Below are positions 17,324 through 23,596 of a stretch of DNA of 64,000 nucleotides, piece after piece. Both the position numbers and the translations under genes were made by a program. The stretch is taken from assembly GCF_012113595.1 (NCBI RefSeq), contig NZ_CP050831.1:4464001-4528000 (forward strand), in the 5' to 3' direction. Numbering within the stretch: position 1 is the stretch's first letter; each line of letters begins with the position of its first letter. Source of the DNA: Bacteroides faecium (GTDB lineage: Bacteria > Bacteroidota > Bacteroidia > Bacteroidales > Bacteroidaceae). The notes under the pieces are model-generated. The model saw nothing but the letters and a program-made list of their open reading frames with translations. It was not told where the DNA came from and searched no databases.

Positions 17324-17359
17324 AAAAAACTGCTTTTTGTACCCAAAAAGCAGTTTTTT
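17324..17359 (-). terminator. Terminator between the small gene and the VirE-type gene
   Basis: Perfect 15-bp arms (17324-17338 and 17345-17359) around a 6-nt loop, with A and T tracts on both sides, so it could work in either direction. It would end transcription coming from 17740, leaving the primase gene to its own promoter. Confidence 0.8.
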
Positions 17360-17378
17360 AACATTTGGCTCTTAACCA

Positions 17379-17740
17379 TCAATCATCAAGAAGCGTTCTC
17401 TTCAGCCTTTGTATCTCACAATCAATCTCTTCCACACTTAATGATTCGTCCGAATCATCAGATTTCTTGAAATTAACAGCCAGAAACAACCACTCTGCGA
17501 AGAACTTGGGGCCTTTAATGTTAAAGGGAGAGTCACGGTTATAGCAGAGATGGACAATGGGAAGGAGAAACTCCTTGCGGTCGCGCGGGCTAACCTCTAT
17601 CCTGTTGGTATACAAATTATTGACAGTATCAAGCGTTTGTGTGATGAACCGGGATACTTTGGGGAACTCTCCTTTTTCGAGCGTTACAGCCTGCTTGTTT
17701 TGGTAAACGAAGCCTTCGGAAAAAATGTCTTTTTTCTCAT
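17379..17740 (-). pseudogene. Hypothetical small gene, apparent 1-nt frameshift in an A6 run
   Basis: An open frame ends at 17379 ('IDCEIQRLKRTLLDD'). Without a frameshift its only start is a TTG at 17615, giving 78 residues. The frame is open further upstream, with protein-like sequence ('FVYQNKQAVTLEKGEFPKV'), but has no ATG. An ATG at 17740 lies just before six As (minus strand; Ts at 17730-17735). One more A would join 'MRKK' to 'DIFSEGF' and give about 120 residues. A -7 box (TACCTTTG, 17792-17799) sits upstream of that ATG. Disrupted gene, sequencing error and polymerase slippage are all possible. Function not recognised. Confidence 0.5.
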
Positions 17741-17862
17741 GATTTTAAGTGTTTTTTGTCCGATGTTAAAAAATGTAGTTTTAAAAAGACGCAAAGGTAC
17801 GTTTTATCTTGTTTCTTTCATTTACTTATCCTGTTTATTCTCTTATATATTTTATTTGATGG

Positions 17863-17914
17863 AAAAAGCGTGTATTCGAGGGTGAGCACCTCACCCTCGA
17901 ATACACGCTTTTTT
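17863..17914. terminator. Very strong bidirectional hairpin terminator
   Basis: A perfect 24-bp stem (17863-17886 with 17890-17913) has a 3-nt loop (cac) and A/T tracts on both sides. It lies about 350 nt downstream of the DUF4248 stop and should end that transcript after it has crossed both repeat arrays. Confidence 0.9.
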
Positions 17915-17960
17915 CTTTATAAATAAAGTAATCTATCGCGCCCGCGCTCGCGTACATTAC

Positions 17961-18033
17961 TTATAAGGAACTCCACAGCATTTTATAAGAATCCCCCAGT
18001 GCTTTATAAGAAGTTCCCTATCACTTTATAAGG
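17961..18033. repeat. Four TTATAAG repeats with 21-22-bp period
   Basis: TTATAAG starts at 17961, 17983, 18004 and 18026 (spacing 22, 21, 22). Each copy is followed by a short CT/CA-rich stretch. Just upstream is a GC-rich patch (17937-17951) in otherwise AT-rich DNA. Confidence 0.8.
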
Positions 18034-18080
18034 CCCCCACAGCCTGCCTGTCCTCAACACGTTATGTGTTGAACGGAATT

Positions 18081-18255
18081 CCATTATAGCCGCTTTTATT
18101 TTCTTCTATCGCTAATCCCGGTTTCATTATAGCAAATCTTTTTTTCATTATAGCATATCTGATTATCATTATAGCTAATCCGGATTTCATTATAGCTAAT
18201 CTGAATTTCATTATAGTCGATTTTTTTTCATTATGGCCCATCGAAATCCACTATA
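18081..18255. repeat. 21-bp-period TCATTATAGC array downstream of DUF4248
   Basis: TCATTATAG(C) or a one-base variant starts at 18080, 18124, 18145, 18166, 18187, 18208, 18228 and 18247, with a degenerate copy near 18102. The central spacing is exactly 21 bp. Positions 18145-18175 are identical over 31 nt to the reverse complement of 43682-43712. The region lies in the presumed 3' UTR of the DUF4248 gene. Confidence 0.92.
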
Positions 18256-18262
18256 AAAAGAT

Positions 18263-18508
18263 TCACGGCTCATCCAGATACTTCACGATGAGCCTCACCT
18301 GCCTTGCGCTGTAAGCGTGGTCATTCTTACCTTCGCCGCCGCTATACATTGCGTCATACAATTCCTTGTTATTTCTGATCCACTCCCTCATTTTCCGCAT
18401 GGCATACACCAACGGTACATAAGGATTGTATAGATGTGCCAGCTCCGACTTCAAATACGGTCGTATGACAAACGGCTCTTCCGCCGCCTCTTCCTTTTCT
18501 GCTTTCAT
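18263..18508 (-). CDS. DUF4248 family protein
   Basis: An 81-residue cytoplasmic protein without signal peptide. The core 'YLKSELAHLYNPYVPLVYAM' followed by a Trp-containing helix and 'SARQVRLIVKYLDEP' is characteristic of DUF4248, a small Bacteroidales family usually located beside VirE-type primases and HU-like proteins. Its compact helical pattern suggests a DNA-binding or adaptor role, but no function is established to my knowledge. It is divergent from the HU-like gene and shares a 300-bp intergenic region with it. Confidence 0.8.
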   Translation of the reverse strand: MKAEKEEAAEEPFVIRPYLKSELAHLYNPYVPLVYAMRKMREWIRNNKELYDAMYSGGEGKNDHAYSARQVRLIVKYLDEP

Positions 18509-18537
18509 GTCTTCGGAAAATTGATTTTATCGTATTC

Positions 18538-18569
18538 CAAATATACGAAAAATCCCCCGGAAAGCCAAC
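18538..18569 (-). promoter_or_regulatory. Promoter of the DUF4248 gene
   Basis: On the minus strand GTTG (18566-18569), a 20-nt spacer and TATATTTG (18538-18545) fit the Bacteroides consensus with one mismatch in the -33 box. The expected transcription start is about 20 nt before the ATG. Confidence 0.65.
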
Positions 18570-18682
18570 TGTATAAGTAAAATAAAATCAATCCGAATTA
18601 AAGTAAATACACTCTAAATGAAACTGAATCAAAGTAAGACAAACGGAGACAAAGTACGTCATCTCATCCCACTGTGATATAG

Positions 18683-18756
18683 TACCTTTGAGGTATCGAA
18701 AGAGAAAGAAACAGAGCTCGTTCACCTCTCCCGATACCCATTGCGGCAACCGCAAT
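18683..18756 (+). promoter_or_regulatory. Promoter -7 box and structured leader of the HU-like gene
   Basis: TACCTTTG (18683-18690) is a -7 match without an evident -33 box. The leader behind it holds a long-range GGTATCG/CGATACC pair (18692-18698 with 18732-18738) and a hairpin ATTGCGG-CAA-CCGCAAT (18740-18756). The remaining intergenic DNA (18570-18682) is AT-rich, with several AAAGTAAA-like words but no gene. Confidence 0.5.
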
Positions 18757-18812
18757 CTGTAACATTTATTTTTTAATTTTTAATTCTCAATTTTTAATTT
18801 AAAAAAATTATC

Positions 18813-19316
18813 ATGGCAATACCATTTAAAAGAATGGGTCGTAAAGACCCGAGAAAGGTTGACGGGGTGGTGAAGTTTCACCCGCAACTTGTGACGCAGG
18901 GACAGAGTGTAGACCTGGATAAACTCGCTTACACCATGAAGGACAAAAGTTCCTTGTCGCTGGGCGATATCCAGAGTGTGCTGACCAATCTCGTAGAAGC
19001 GATGCGTGCGGCACTGTTCGACGGCAAATCCGTCAATATCCGTGACTTCGGTGTATTCAGCCTTTCCGCCACCACGCTGGGAGTGGACACGAAGGACAAG
19101 TGCACGATGAAAAACATCAAGGCTGTGAATATCAACTTCCGTCCTTCGAGCAGTGTCCGTCCCAACCTGACATCTACCCGTGCCGGAGAAAAAATCGAGT
19201 TTCTGGATCTCGATGCGCCCAAAACGAAAAACGAGGGCGGCGGAACTCCGGACGGTGGCGGCGAAACACCTGACCCCGATGACGGCGGTGGAGAAACTCC
19301 GGATCCGGCAGCATAA
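18813..19316 (+). CDS. HU-family (HU-HIG type) DNA-binding protein with Gly/Pro/Asp-rich tail
   Basis: A 167-residue protein. Residues ~30-125 have the HU/IHF-like fold seen in Bacteroidetes ('LSLGDIQSVLTNLVEAM', 'SVNIRDFGVFSLS', 'FRPSSSVRPNL'). The C-terminus (about 140-167) is a low-complexity tail with repeated GGGETPD units, unlike housekeeping HU proteins. It probably binds and bends DNA. It is followed by a 21-bp repeat array and the amidase gene, as in the recurring VirE-DUF4248-HU-amidase cassette. It is probably not the chromosomal nucleoid HU but a cassette-specific paralogue. Confidence 0.87.
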   Translation: MAIPFKRMGRKDPRKVDGVVKFHPQLVTQGQSVDLDKLAYTMKDKSSLSLGDIQSVLTNLVEAMRAALFDGKSVNIRDFGVFSLSATTLGVDTKDKCTMKNIKAVNINFRPSSSVRPNLTSTRAGEKIEFLDLDAPKTKNEGGGTPDGGGETPDPDDGGGETPDPAA

Positions 19317-19332
19317 GCTATCGGTAACCGAC

Positions 19333-19416
19333 AATCAACAATCGGCAACCGGCAATCAACAACTGGCAACCGGCAATCAACAATCAACAACCGGCAATCA
19401 GTAATCAGCAATCAGC
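19333..19416. repeat. Four 21-bp tandem repeats between HU-like and amidase genes
   Basis: Units at 19333-19353, 19354-19374, 19375-19395 and 19396-19416 follow aatcaacaatcggcaaccgg(c); the last is more degenerate. A partial copy precedes the first. The array lies in the 121-bp gap and would be transcribed as part of the HU-amidase mRNA. Confidence 0.88.
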
Positions 19417-19437
19417 AATTGAAATATCAGCTACACC

Positions 19438-19911
19438 ATGAGAAAGATTGACTTAATCGTGATCCATTGTTCCGCCACACGCGAAGACCGTTCGCTCACC
19501 CCGGATGACTTGGAAACGATGCACCGCCGCCGCGGATTCAACGGCACGGGCTATCACTACTACATCCGCAAGGATGGCACAGTTCACCTCACCCGTCCGA
19601 TTGACCGTATCGGGGCACACGCCCGAGGTTTCAACGCTCAGTCGATAGGCATCTGCTACGAAGGTGGTCTGAACTGCCGGGGATGCCCGGCGGACACGCG
19701 GACACCGGCTCAATGGTCTTCGCTGTGGCAACTGGTGAATCTGCTGCTTGAGAAATTCCCCGGCTGCCGCGTGTGCGGCCATCGCGACCTCTCGCCCGAC
19801 CGCAACGGAAACGGGGAAATAGAACCGGAAGAATGGATCAAGGCGTGCCCGTGCTTTGAGGTGAAAGACGAGTTTTCAGGAACAAGAGTGACTAAGAAAA
19901 AGAGTAACTAA
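19438..19911 (+). CDS. N-acetylmuramoyl-L-alanine amidase (amidase_2, T7-lysozyme type)
   Basis: A 157-residue zinc amidase predicted to cut the bond between N-acetylmuramic acid and L-alanine in peptidoglycan. The fold runs through the whole protein: 'LIVIHCSAT' with zinc ligand H10, 'YHYYIRKDG', 'IGICYEGG', and 'GHRDLSPDRNGNGE' with H115 and a C-terminal 'ACPCF' (C137 or C139 as third ligand). There is no signal peptide, so it resembles a phage endolysin that needs help to cross the inner membrane. A tiny membrane peptide is encoded 35 bp downstream, which could provide that help (inference). Confidence 0.92.
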   Translation: MRKIDLIVIHCSATREDRSLTPDDLETMHRRRGFNGTGYHYYIRKDGTVHLTRPIDRIGAHARGFNAQSIGICYEGGLNCRGCPADTRTPAQWSSLWQLVNLLLEKFPGCRVCGHRDLSPDRNGNGEIEPEEWIKACPCFEVKDEFSGTRVTKKKSN

Positions 19912-19928
19912 TCTTTTAAAGTATCAGA

Positions 19929-19937
19929 AAGGAGGTG
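19929..19937 (+). promoter_or_regulatory. Unusually strong Shine-Dalgarno sequence for the smalltalk gene
   Basis: AAGGAGGTG lies 9 nt before the ATG at 19947. Bacteroides genes, including nearly all others in this window, use A-rich leaders rather than such a motif, so the canonical site here stands out. Confidence 0.8.
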
Positions 19938-19946
19938 TGTAAAGTT

Positions 19947-20048
19947 ATGGCAGTCAAGAAATCCCTTTGGGACATGATCCTGAAAGTAGTTATCGCAGTG
20001 GCTTCGGCAGTGTTGGGCGTTGTGGGTGGTAATGCGATGAATCTGTAA
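19947..20048 (+). CDS. Smalltalk family peptide (33 residues, one membrane helix)
   Basis: A 33-residue peptide beginning MAVKKSLWDMILKVV, followed by an Ala/Val/Gly-rich hydrophobic stretch (about 11-29) and ending NAMNL. It has the lengths and pattern of the Bacteroidales 'smalltalk' family: basic N-terminus, Trp, then one transmembrane helix. Function is unknown. It directly follows the amidase and ends 11 bp before a strong terminator, so it is the last gene of that operon. Membrane placement next to an unexported amidase invites comparison with holins or with type I toxin-like peptides; neither is shown. Confidence 0.85.
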   Translation: MAVKKSLWDMILKVVIAVASAVLGVVGGNAMNL

Positions 20049-20058
20049 CCTGCATTTC

Positions 20059-20093
20059 GGCGGGAAGTACGCGTGCTACTTCCCGCCTTTTTT
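20059..20093 (+). terminator. Terminator of the HU-amidase-smalltalk operon
   Basis: An 11-bp GC-rich stem (ggcgggaagta, 20059-20069; complement 20077-20087), 7-nt loop and six Ts. Confidence 0.92.
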
Positions 20094-20183
20094 AGTTACT
20101 GATATGCGTATTCAAGCATTTTCTTCAATTTGCATATCGTTGGCAATCTCATCTTATATGTTTTTGCGATAACAAATAATAAT

Positions 20184-20222
20184 TACCCTAACATAGAACA
20201 TAATCATTCTCATGTTAGGGTA
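20184..20222. repeat. 11-bp inverted repeat in the AT-rich gap
   Basis: Arms taccctaacat (20184-20194) and atgttagggta (20212-20222) with a 17-nt loop and no U tract. The gap 20094-20445 otherwise shows a promoter-like pair and a 22-codon frame (both listed) and no other gene. The stem could be an operator or a transcript-end structure. Confidence 0.6.
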
Positions 20223-20254
20223 TTGGGTAAATCGAATATAATTCATTAAATTTG
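20222..20254 (+). promoter_or_regulatory. Candidate promoter for the AT-rich gene pair
   Basis: ATTG (20222-20225), a 21-nt spacer and TAAATTTG (20247-20254) fit the Bacteroides consensus with one mismatch. It would give a leader of about 185 nt before the gene at 20446. Confidence 0.45.
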
Positions 20255-20301
20255 TCGGATACTGTGATTATAGACAAGAAGCATTGCATATATTACCGTT
20301 C

Positions 20302-20370
20302 ATGGAGACGAAGGAAGTAAAATTTCAAGTAATTCATGAAGATTATCTTACCCTGATACAAGTTGATTAA
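20302..20370 (+). CDS. 22-codon frame, possible gene remnant
   Basis: ATG at 20302 opens a short frame 'METKEVKFQVIHEDYLTLI' ending at TAA. The 'DYLTLIQ' run faintly recalls the start of small S4-like (YaaA-type) proteins, and translation past the stop continues 'GLIYIKII', so it might be a decayed gene start. It could equally be chance in AT-rich DNA. Confidence 0.25.
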   Translation: METKEVKFQVIHEDYLTLIQVD

Positions 20371-20445
20371 GGATTGATTTATATCAAGATAATTCTAAAT
20401 ATATAGGAAAATAACATTGATAGCTATAAACTATTTGTAAGTAAT

Positions 20446-20961
20446 ATGAAGACAATTATAAAAAACATATACGTAAAAGAATATTGTTTTGGCTCATATC
20501 AGGAACAAGCATTGTTTTTAGATAATATAAATAACCAGAAACAATTAGTACTAGAAAACACGTATGAAGAACTGTATTATTGTTATGTGTTTTACAATTC
20601 AATTACGCAAGAAAAAGAGCTTACATTATCATTTAGCAGTGACTTCACTAAAGAAAATATAAGTATATGTTTTTGGATAAATAAGAATATTGTAATTGTA
20701 AGTTTTGATTCTTTCGTATATTTTATTGATAATAAGGAATGTAAAGTTATAGAGGAAATAGACCTAACAAGTCCATTGATTGGCATTTATCAAATAGATG
20801 ATGATAAAATACTTATTTTAGAAGAAACTTATATTAGAACAATTGATCCTAATGGGAAAATTATTCAAGATATGAAGACAGATTTAATTGAAAACTTTAA
20901 TATCCAAGATGATATACTATATGTGTGCGCTGAGGATAACAAATACATATATAAATTATAG
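20446..20961 (+). CDS. AT-rich orphan protein of unknown function
   Basis: A 171-residue protein with no signal peptide or membrane helix. It is rich in beta-strand-like stretches with regular spacing ('NIVIVSFDSFVYFID', 'KILILEETYIRTIDPNGKI', 'DILYVCAEDNKYIYKL'), reminiscent of beta-propeller blades or of immunity proteins in toxin systems. I do not recognise a family. DNA composition is much more AT-rich than its neighbours, which suggests transfer. It is separated by only 18 bp from the next orphan gene and is probably co-transcribed with it. Confidence 0.75.
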   Translation: MKTIIKNIYVKEYCFGSYQEQALFLDNINNQKQLVLENTYEELYYCYVFYNSITQEKELTLSFSSDFTKENISICFWINKNIVIVSFDSFVYFIDNKECKVIEEIDLTSPLIGIYQIDDDKILILEETYIRTIDPNGKIIQDMKTDLIENFNIQDDILYVCAEDNKYIYKL

Positions 20962-20979
20962 CGTCTAAAAAATGTTATT

Positions 20980-21438
20980 ATGACTTTGGAACAAGAACTA
21001 TTAATCAACCAATATGGTCAGAACCTTGTGCCGATTGAAACATTGGTAGAAGATTATAATAAGATATTAGAACCAGATGACAGGAAAATGTATTTAAATC
21101 ATTTGGTATCTCTTATTATTCAATCTAAATCTGAAGATTCGGATATTTCACGAGCAATAGAAAATAGTCATCTAAGGGAGACTTTTACCCCTTGTGTACT
21201 TTTGAAAAAAGGCGGTACAAAATATCATAATTTAAGAAAAATCATAGAACTTCCTGATTATGAATTAGAAAAGGCACTGGTCTTATTTCTGAATTTATTT
21301 AAAATAGGATATAACAGGCGTTTTCAGAAAGAAAAAAACAATCCTGACAAGTGGTGGTATTGGGATTTGTCTGATGAAAATAAACTTGATTCAATTAAAA
21401 GAAGAACTCTATCAGAAAATAAAAGAGGTTCGATGTAA
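20980..21438 (+). CDS. AT-rich orphan protein, possibly DUF5958-like
   Basis: A 152-residue cytoplasmic protein. The layout, an acidic helical N-terminus ('MTLEQELLINQYGQNL'), a central 'TFTPCVLLKKGG', and a C-terminal 'PDKWWYWDLSDE', resembles what I recall of DUF5958, but I hold this match loosely. Such small proteins are often found near contact-dependent toxin loci as immunity or accessory factors. No toxin gene is visible here. It shares AT-rich composition with the upstream gene and ends before a bidirectional terminator. Confidence 0.7.
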   Translation: MTLEQELLINQYGQNLVPIETLVEDYNKILEPDDRKMYLNHLVSLIIQSKSEDSDISRAIENSHLRETFTPCVLLKKGGTKYHNLRKIIELPDYELEKALVLFLNLFKIGYNRRFQKEKNNPDKWWYWDLSDENKLDSIKRRTLSENKRGSM

Positions 21439-21492
21439 TTGTGATGTCTTATTTTTAGAGATTGGTAAATGAATGTGCCTTATCTTGAATTC

Positions 21493-21538
21493 CCCTGATA
21501 TAAACTCATTAATAACGAGTTTATATCAGGGCAATTCT
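21493..21538. terminator. Bidirectional terminator between converging genes
   Basis: Perfect 15-bp arms ccctgatataaactc (21493-21507) and complement (21517-21531) with a 9-nt loop; T-rich on the plus side. It serves the AT-rich pair (plus) and probably the LRR gene (minus). Confidence 0.85.
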
Positions 21539-21546
21539 TTTTCTTC

Positions 21547-22596
21547 TTATTTCTTATAAACCAACTTGCTCGGCACACCGTCTCCAAACAAACTATCGCC
21601 CAGCGTTGTAATCTTATCTCCCGTAGCCAACACGTAACGCAGATTATCGCATCCCATAAACGCACCGAACTCGATAGCCGTCACACTGGCCGGCAGCTCC
21701 AATGTACCGCAAAGGCGACCGCAATTGCTGAACACACGCTGCCCGATAGATTTCAGATTATGCGGTAATTTCATATTCAATAGATACTTCTTCTGCGCGA
21801 AAGTAAAATCGGGGATAGCTGTTGCATTTGTCTTGGAAATATCGACTGATACCAAATTAGGCATATAATCGCGGATAAGTTTGAAATCGGCATTGTCCAG
21901 TTTACCTTCAACAGTCAGGAAGTTGATGTCGCGGGGTTGCAGTCCTGCTTTCAGAATCTCTTCTTCCAGTTTGCCCATAAGTCCTACCTGCAAAGTAGCT
22001 TCTACCGGTTCGCCTTCGATGAAAGCAAAGTTCTGCCATCTGTCCTTGTAGCGGTAAGCGTCGCTGCTGCCCAGAGGGACGAAGATAGCGGTAACGCTGT
22101 CTGCCAATGCTTCCGGCAACAGGTTGGGAGCTGTCTTTTTGCGAATCTGGCAGATTTTCAGATTCTCGCAGCCTTTGAAAGCGGCGTCTTCGATATTCTT
22201 GGTCTTTTCGGAGAGGATTACTTTTTCTAAAGTTTGTTTGCCTTTGGTCACTCCGTCCACTACACTGGAGAAAGCATAGGCAGGGATAAAGTTCGGCATA
22301 TAAATGTAGAACTTGCCGTTGGGATAGGTTCCCGATTTCCCGCTGTACATTTTTATTTCGGCATTCGAAATATCCAGCACTTTCAGGTTATCGAACTCAT
22401 CACGCAGGTGTCTGAAATCTTCGGCATTCAGTTTTCCCGTAAGGGTGAGGTGGGTGACGGCGTTGGCTTCGTCTTCCGTCATCATGGAAATCAGTGTTCC
22501 CGGTTTGCTTACATAATACGTTTTACTTACCTGGGCTGTGACTCCTAATGAGTTGGCAGCCAATAAGAAGCTTATCAATAGTAGTTTAATTTTCAT
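21547..22596 (-). CDS. Secreted leucine-rich-repeat (BspA-like) protein
   Basis: A 349-residue protein from the ATG at 22596, which gives a normal signal peptide ('MKIKLLLISFLLAANSLGV' then 'TAQ'); an upstream in-frame codon would only add eight polar residues. The mature part has irregular LRR_5/BspA-type repeats: 'NLKVLDISNAEI', 'IPAYAF', 'LEKVILSEKTKNIEDAAFKGCENL', 'LKSIGQRVFSNC' and 'VTAIEFGAFMGCDNLRYV'. In Bacteroidetes such proteins are surface or periplasmic and often bind host or cell-surface targets. No lipobox is visible. The specific ligand is unknown. Confidence 0.85.
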   Translation of the reverse strand: MKIKLLLISFLLAANSLGVTAQVSKTYYVSKPGTLISMMTEDEANAVTHLTLTGKLNAEDFRHLRDEFDNLKVLDISNAEIKMYSGKSGTYPNGKFYIYMPNFIPAYAFSSVVDGVTKGKQTLEKVILSEKTKNIEDAAFKGCENLKICQIRKKTAPNLLPEALADSVTAIFVPLGSSDAYRYKDRWQNFAFIEGEPVEATLQVGLMGKLEEEILKAGLQPRDINFLTVEGKLDNADFKLIRDYMPNLVSVDISKTNATAIPDFTFAQKKYLLNMKLPHNLKSIGQRVFSNCGRLCGTLELPASVTAIEFGAFMGCDNLRYVLATGDKITTLGDSLFGDGVPSKLVYKK

Positions 22597-22617
22597 AATT
22601 TTGCGGATTTGTTCTGA

Positions 22618-22675
22618 CAAATATAGGAAAAATAGAGATTACATGATGTTTTTTTATGTTTTATATCTAATTTTG
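22618..22675. promoter_or_regulatory. Divergent promoter -7 boxes, LRR gene and CPBP protease gene
   Basis: TATATTTG on the minus strand (22618-22625) faces the LRR gene; TAATTTTG on the plus strand (22668-22675) faces the protease gene. Neither has a clear -33 TTTG. Confidence 0.45.
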
Positions 22676-22699
22676 TAGCCGGATTAACAAATTGTAAAA

Positions 22700-23596
22700 A
22701 TGACGGCAGACAACATTGTAGAGAAAAAAGAGCCTAAAAGACTCCCCGTATGGGCGTGCATCCCACTGTTCATTGTGGTGTTTTTTGTATTTATGGGATT
22801 GTATGGTACATTAGCTCGCGGGTTCTTGTCATTGGTTCTTGGTGTGGAAGCACGTCATCCGGGGATGGTGGGGTATATTCTGCTCGAAGGCAGTATGCTG
22901 CTGGCTGTTCTTACTGCTGCTGTCATTATGCTCCGGTTGGAGCGGCGTCCGTTCTCCGATTTGGGATTGTCCGTCAAGGGGCATGCCAAAGGGTTGTGGT
23001 ATGGTTTTCTGATGGCTGTTTTGCTGTATCTGGTAGGCTTCGGGTTGTCCCTGGTTATGGGAGAAGTGGAAGTGACCGGTTTTCAGTTCAAGCCGTTGGA
23101 TTTACTGGGGGCGTTGCTGTTTTTTCTGTTAGTCGCGCTGTTTGAAGAGATTCTGATGCGCGGGTATATTCTCGGACATCTGCTGCATACCCGTTTAAAT
23201 AAATTCCTGTCACTGTTCATTTCGGCGGCGTTATTCGCATTCCTGCATATCTTTAATCCGGAGATAGACTTCCTGCCGATGATAAATCTTGTGCTGGCAG
23301 GCATGTTGCTGGGAGCTTCCTATTTATATACCCGGAATCTTTGTTTCCCCATCTCGTTGCATCTTTTCTGGAACTGGATACAAGGCCCGATTCTGGGCTA
23401 CCAGGTGAGCGGAAACAATTTCATGTCTACGATGCTGAAATTGCATATGCCCGAAGAAAATGTGCTGAATGGCGGAGCCTTCGGTTTTGAAGGCTCGCTC
23501 ATTTGCACAGTACTTATGATAGTATTTACGATTCTGATAGTCTGGTGGGGAGAGAAGAGAGAGGCAATCAGTCTTGCGGTACCCCAATCATGCTGA
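22700..23596 (+). CDS. CPBP (CAAX/Abi) family intramembrane metalloprotease
   Basis: A 298-residue integral membrane protein with about eight hydrophobic segments. Motif 1 'EEILMRG' places the conserved Glu pair at E149-E150; motif 2 has H183 in 'FLHIFNP'; a later 'HLFWNW' supplies H221 and N225. These match the CPBP/Rce1 glutamyl intramembrane protease family, which in bacteria includes bacteriocin-maturation and self-protection proteins. No bacteriocin genes are adjacent, so the substrate is unknown. Its last 29 bp overlap the 3' end of the converging tex gene. Confidence 0.9.
   Translation: MTADNIVEKKEPKRLPVWACIPLFIVVFFVFMGLYGTLARGFLSLVLGVEARHPGMVGYILLEGSMLLAVLTAAVIMLRLERRPFSDLGLSVKGHAKGLWYGFLMAVLLYLVGFGLSLVMGEVEVTGFQFKPLDLLGALLFFLLVALFEEILMRGYILGHLLHTRLNKFLSLFISAALFAFLHIFNPEIDFLPMINLVLAGMLLGASYLYTRNLCFPISLHLFWNWIQGPILGYQVSGNNFMSTMLKLHMPEENVLNGGAFGFEGSLICTVLMIVFTILIVWWGEKREAISLAVPQSC

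Noticed and set aside
17937..17951. GC-rich alternating patch as Z-DNA or origin element
   Set aside because: Only 15 bp, no DnaA-box cluster or replication initiator site nearby.
18081..18255. Possible CRISPR array
   Set aside because: The period is only 21 bp with no spacer-sized variable segments, no cas genes, and whole units are near-identical.
15056..20048. Complete prophage
   Set aside because: No integrase, terminase, capsid, portal or tail genes, and no att-like direct repeats at the tRNA genes; kept as an accessory cassette instead.
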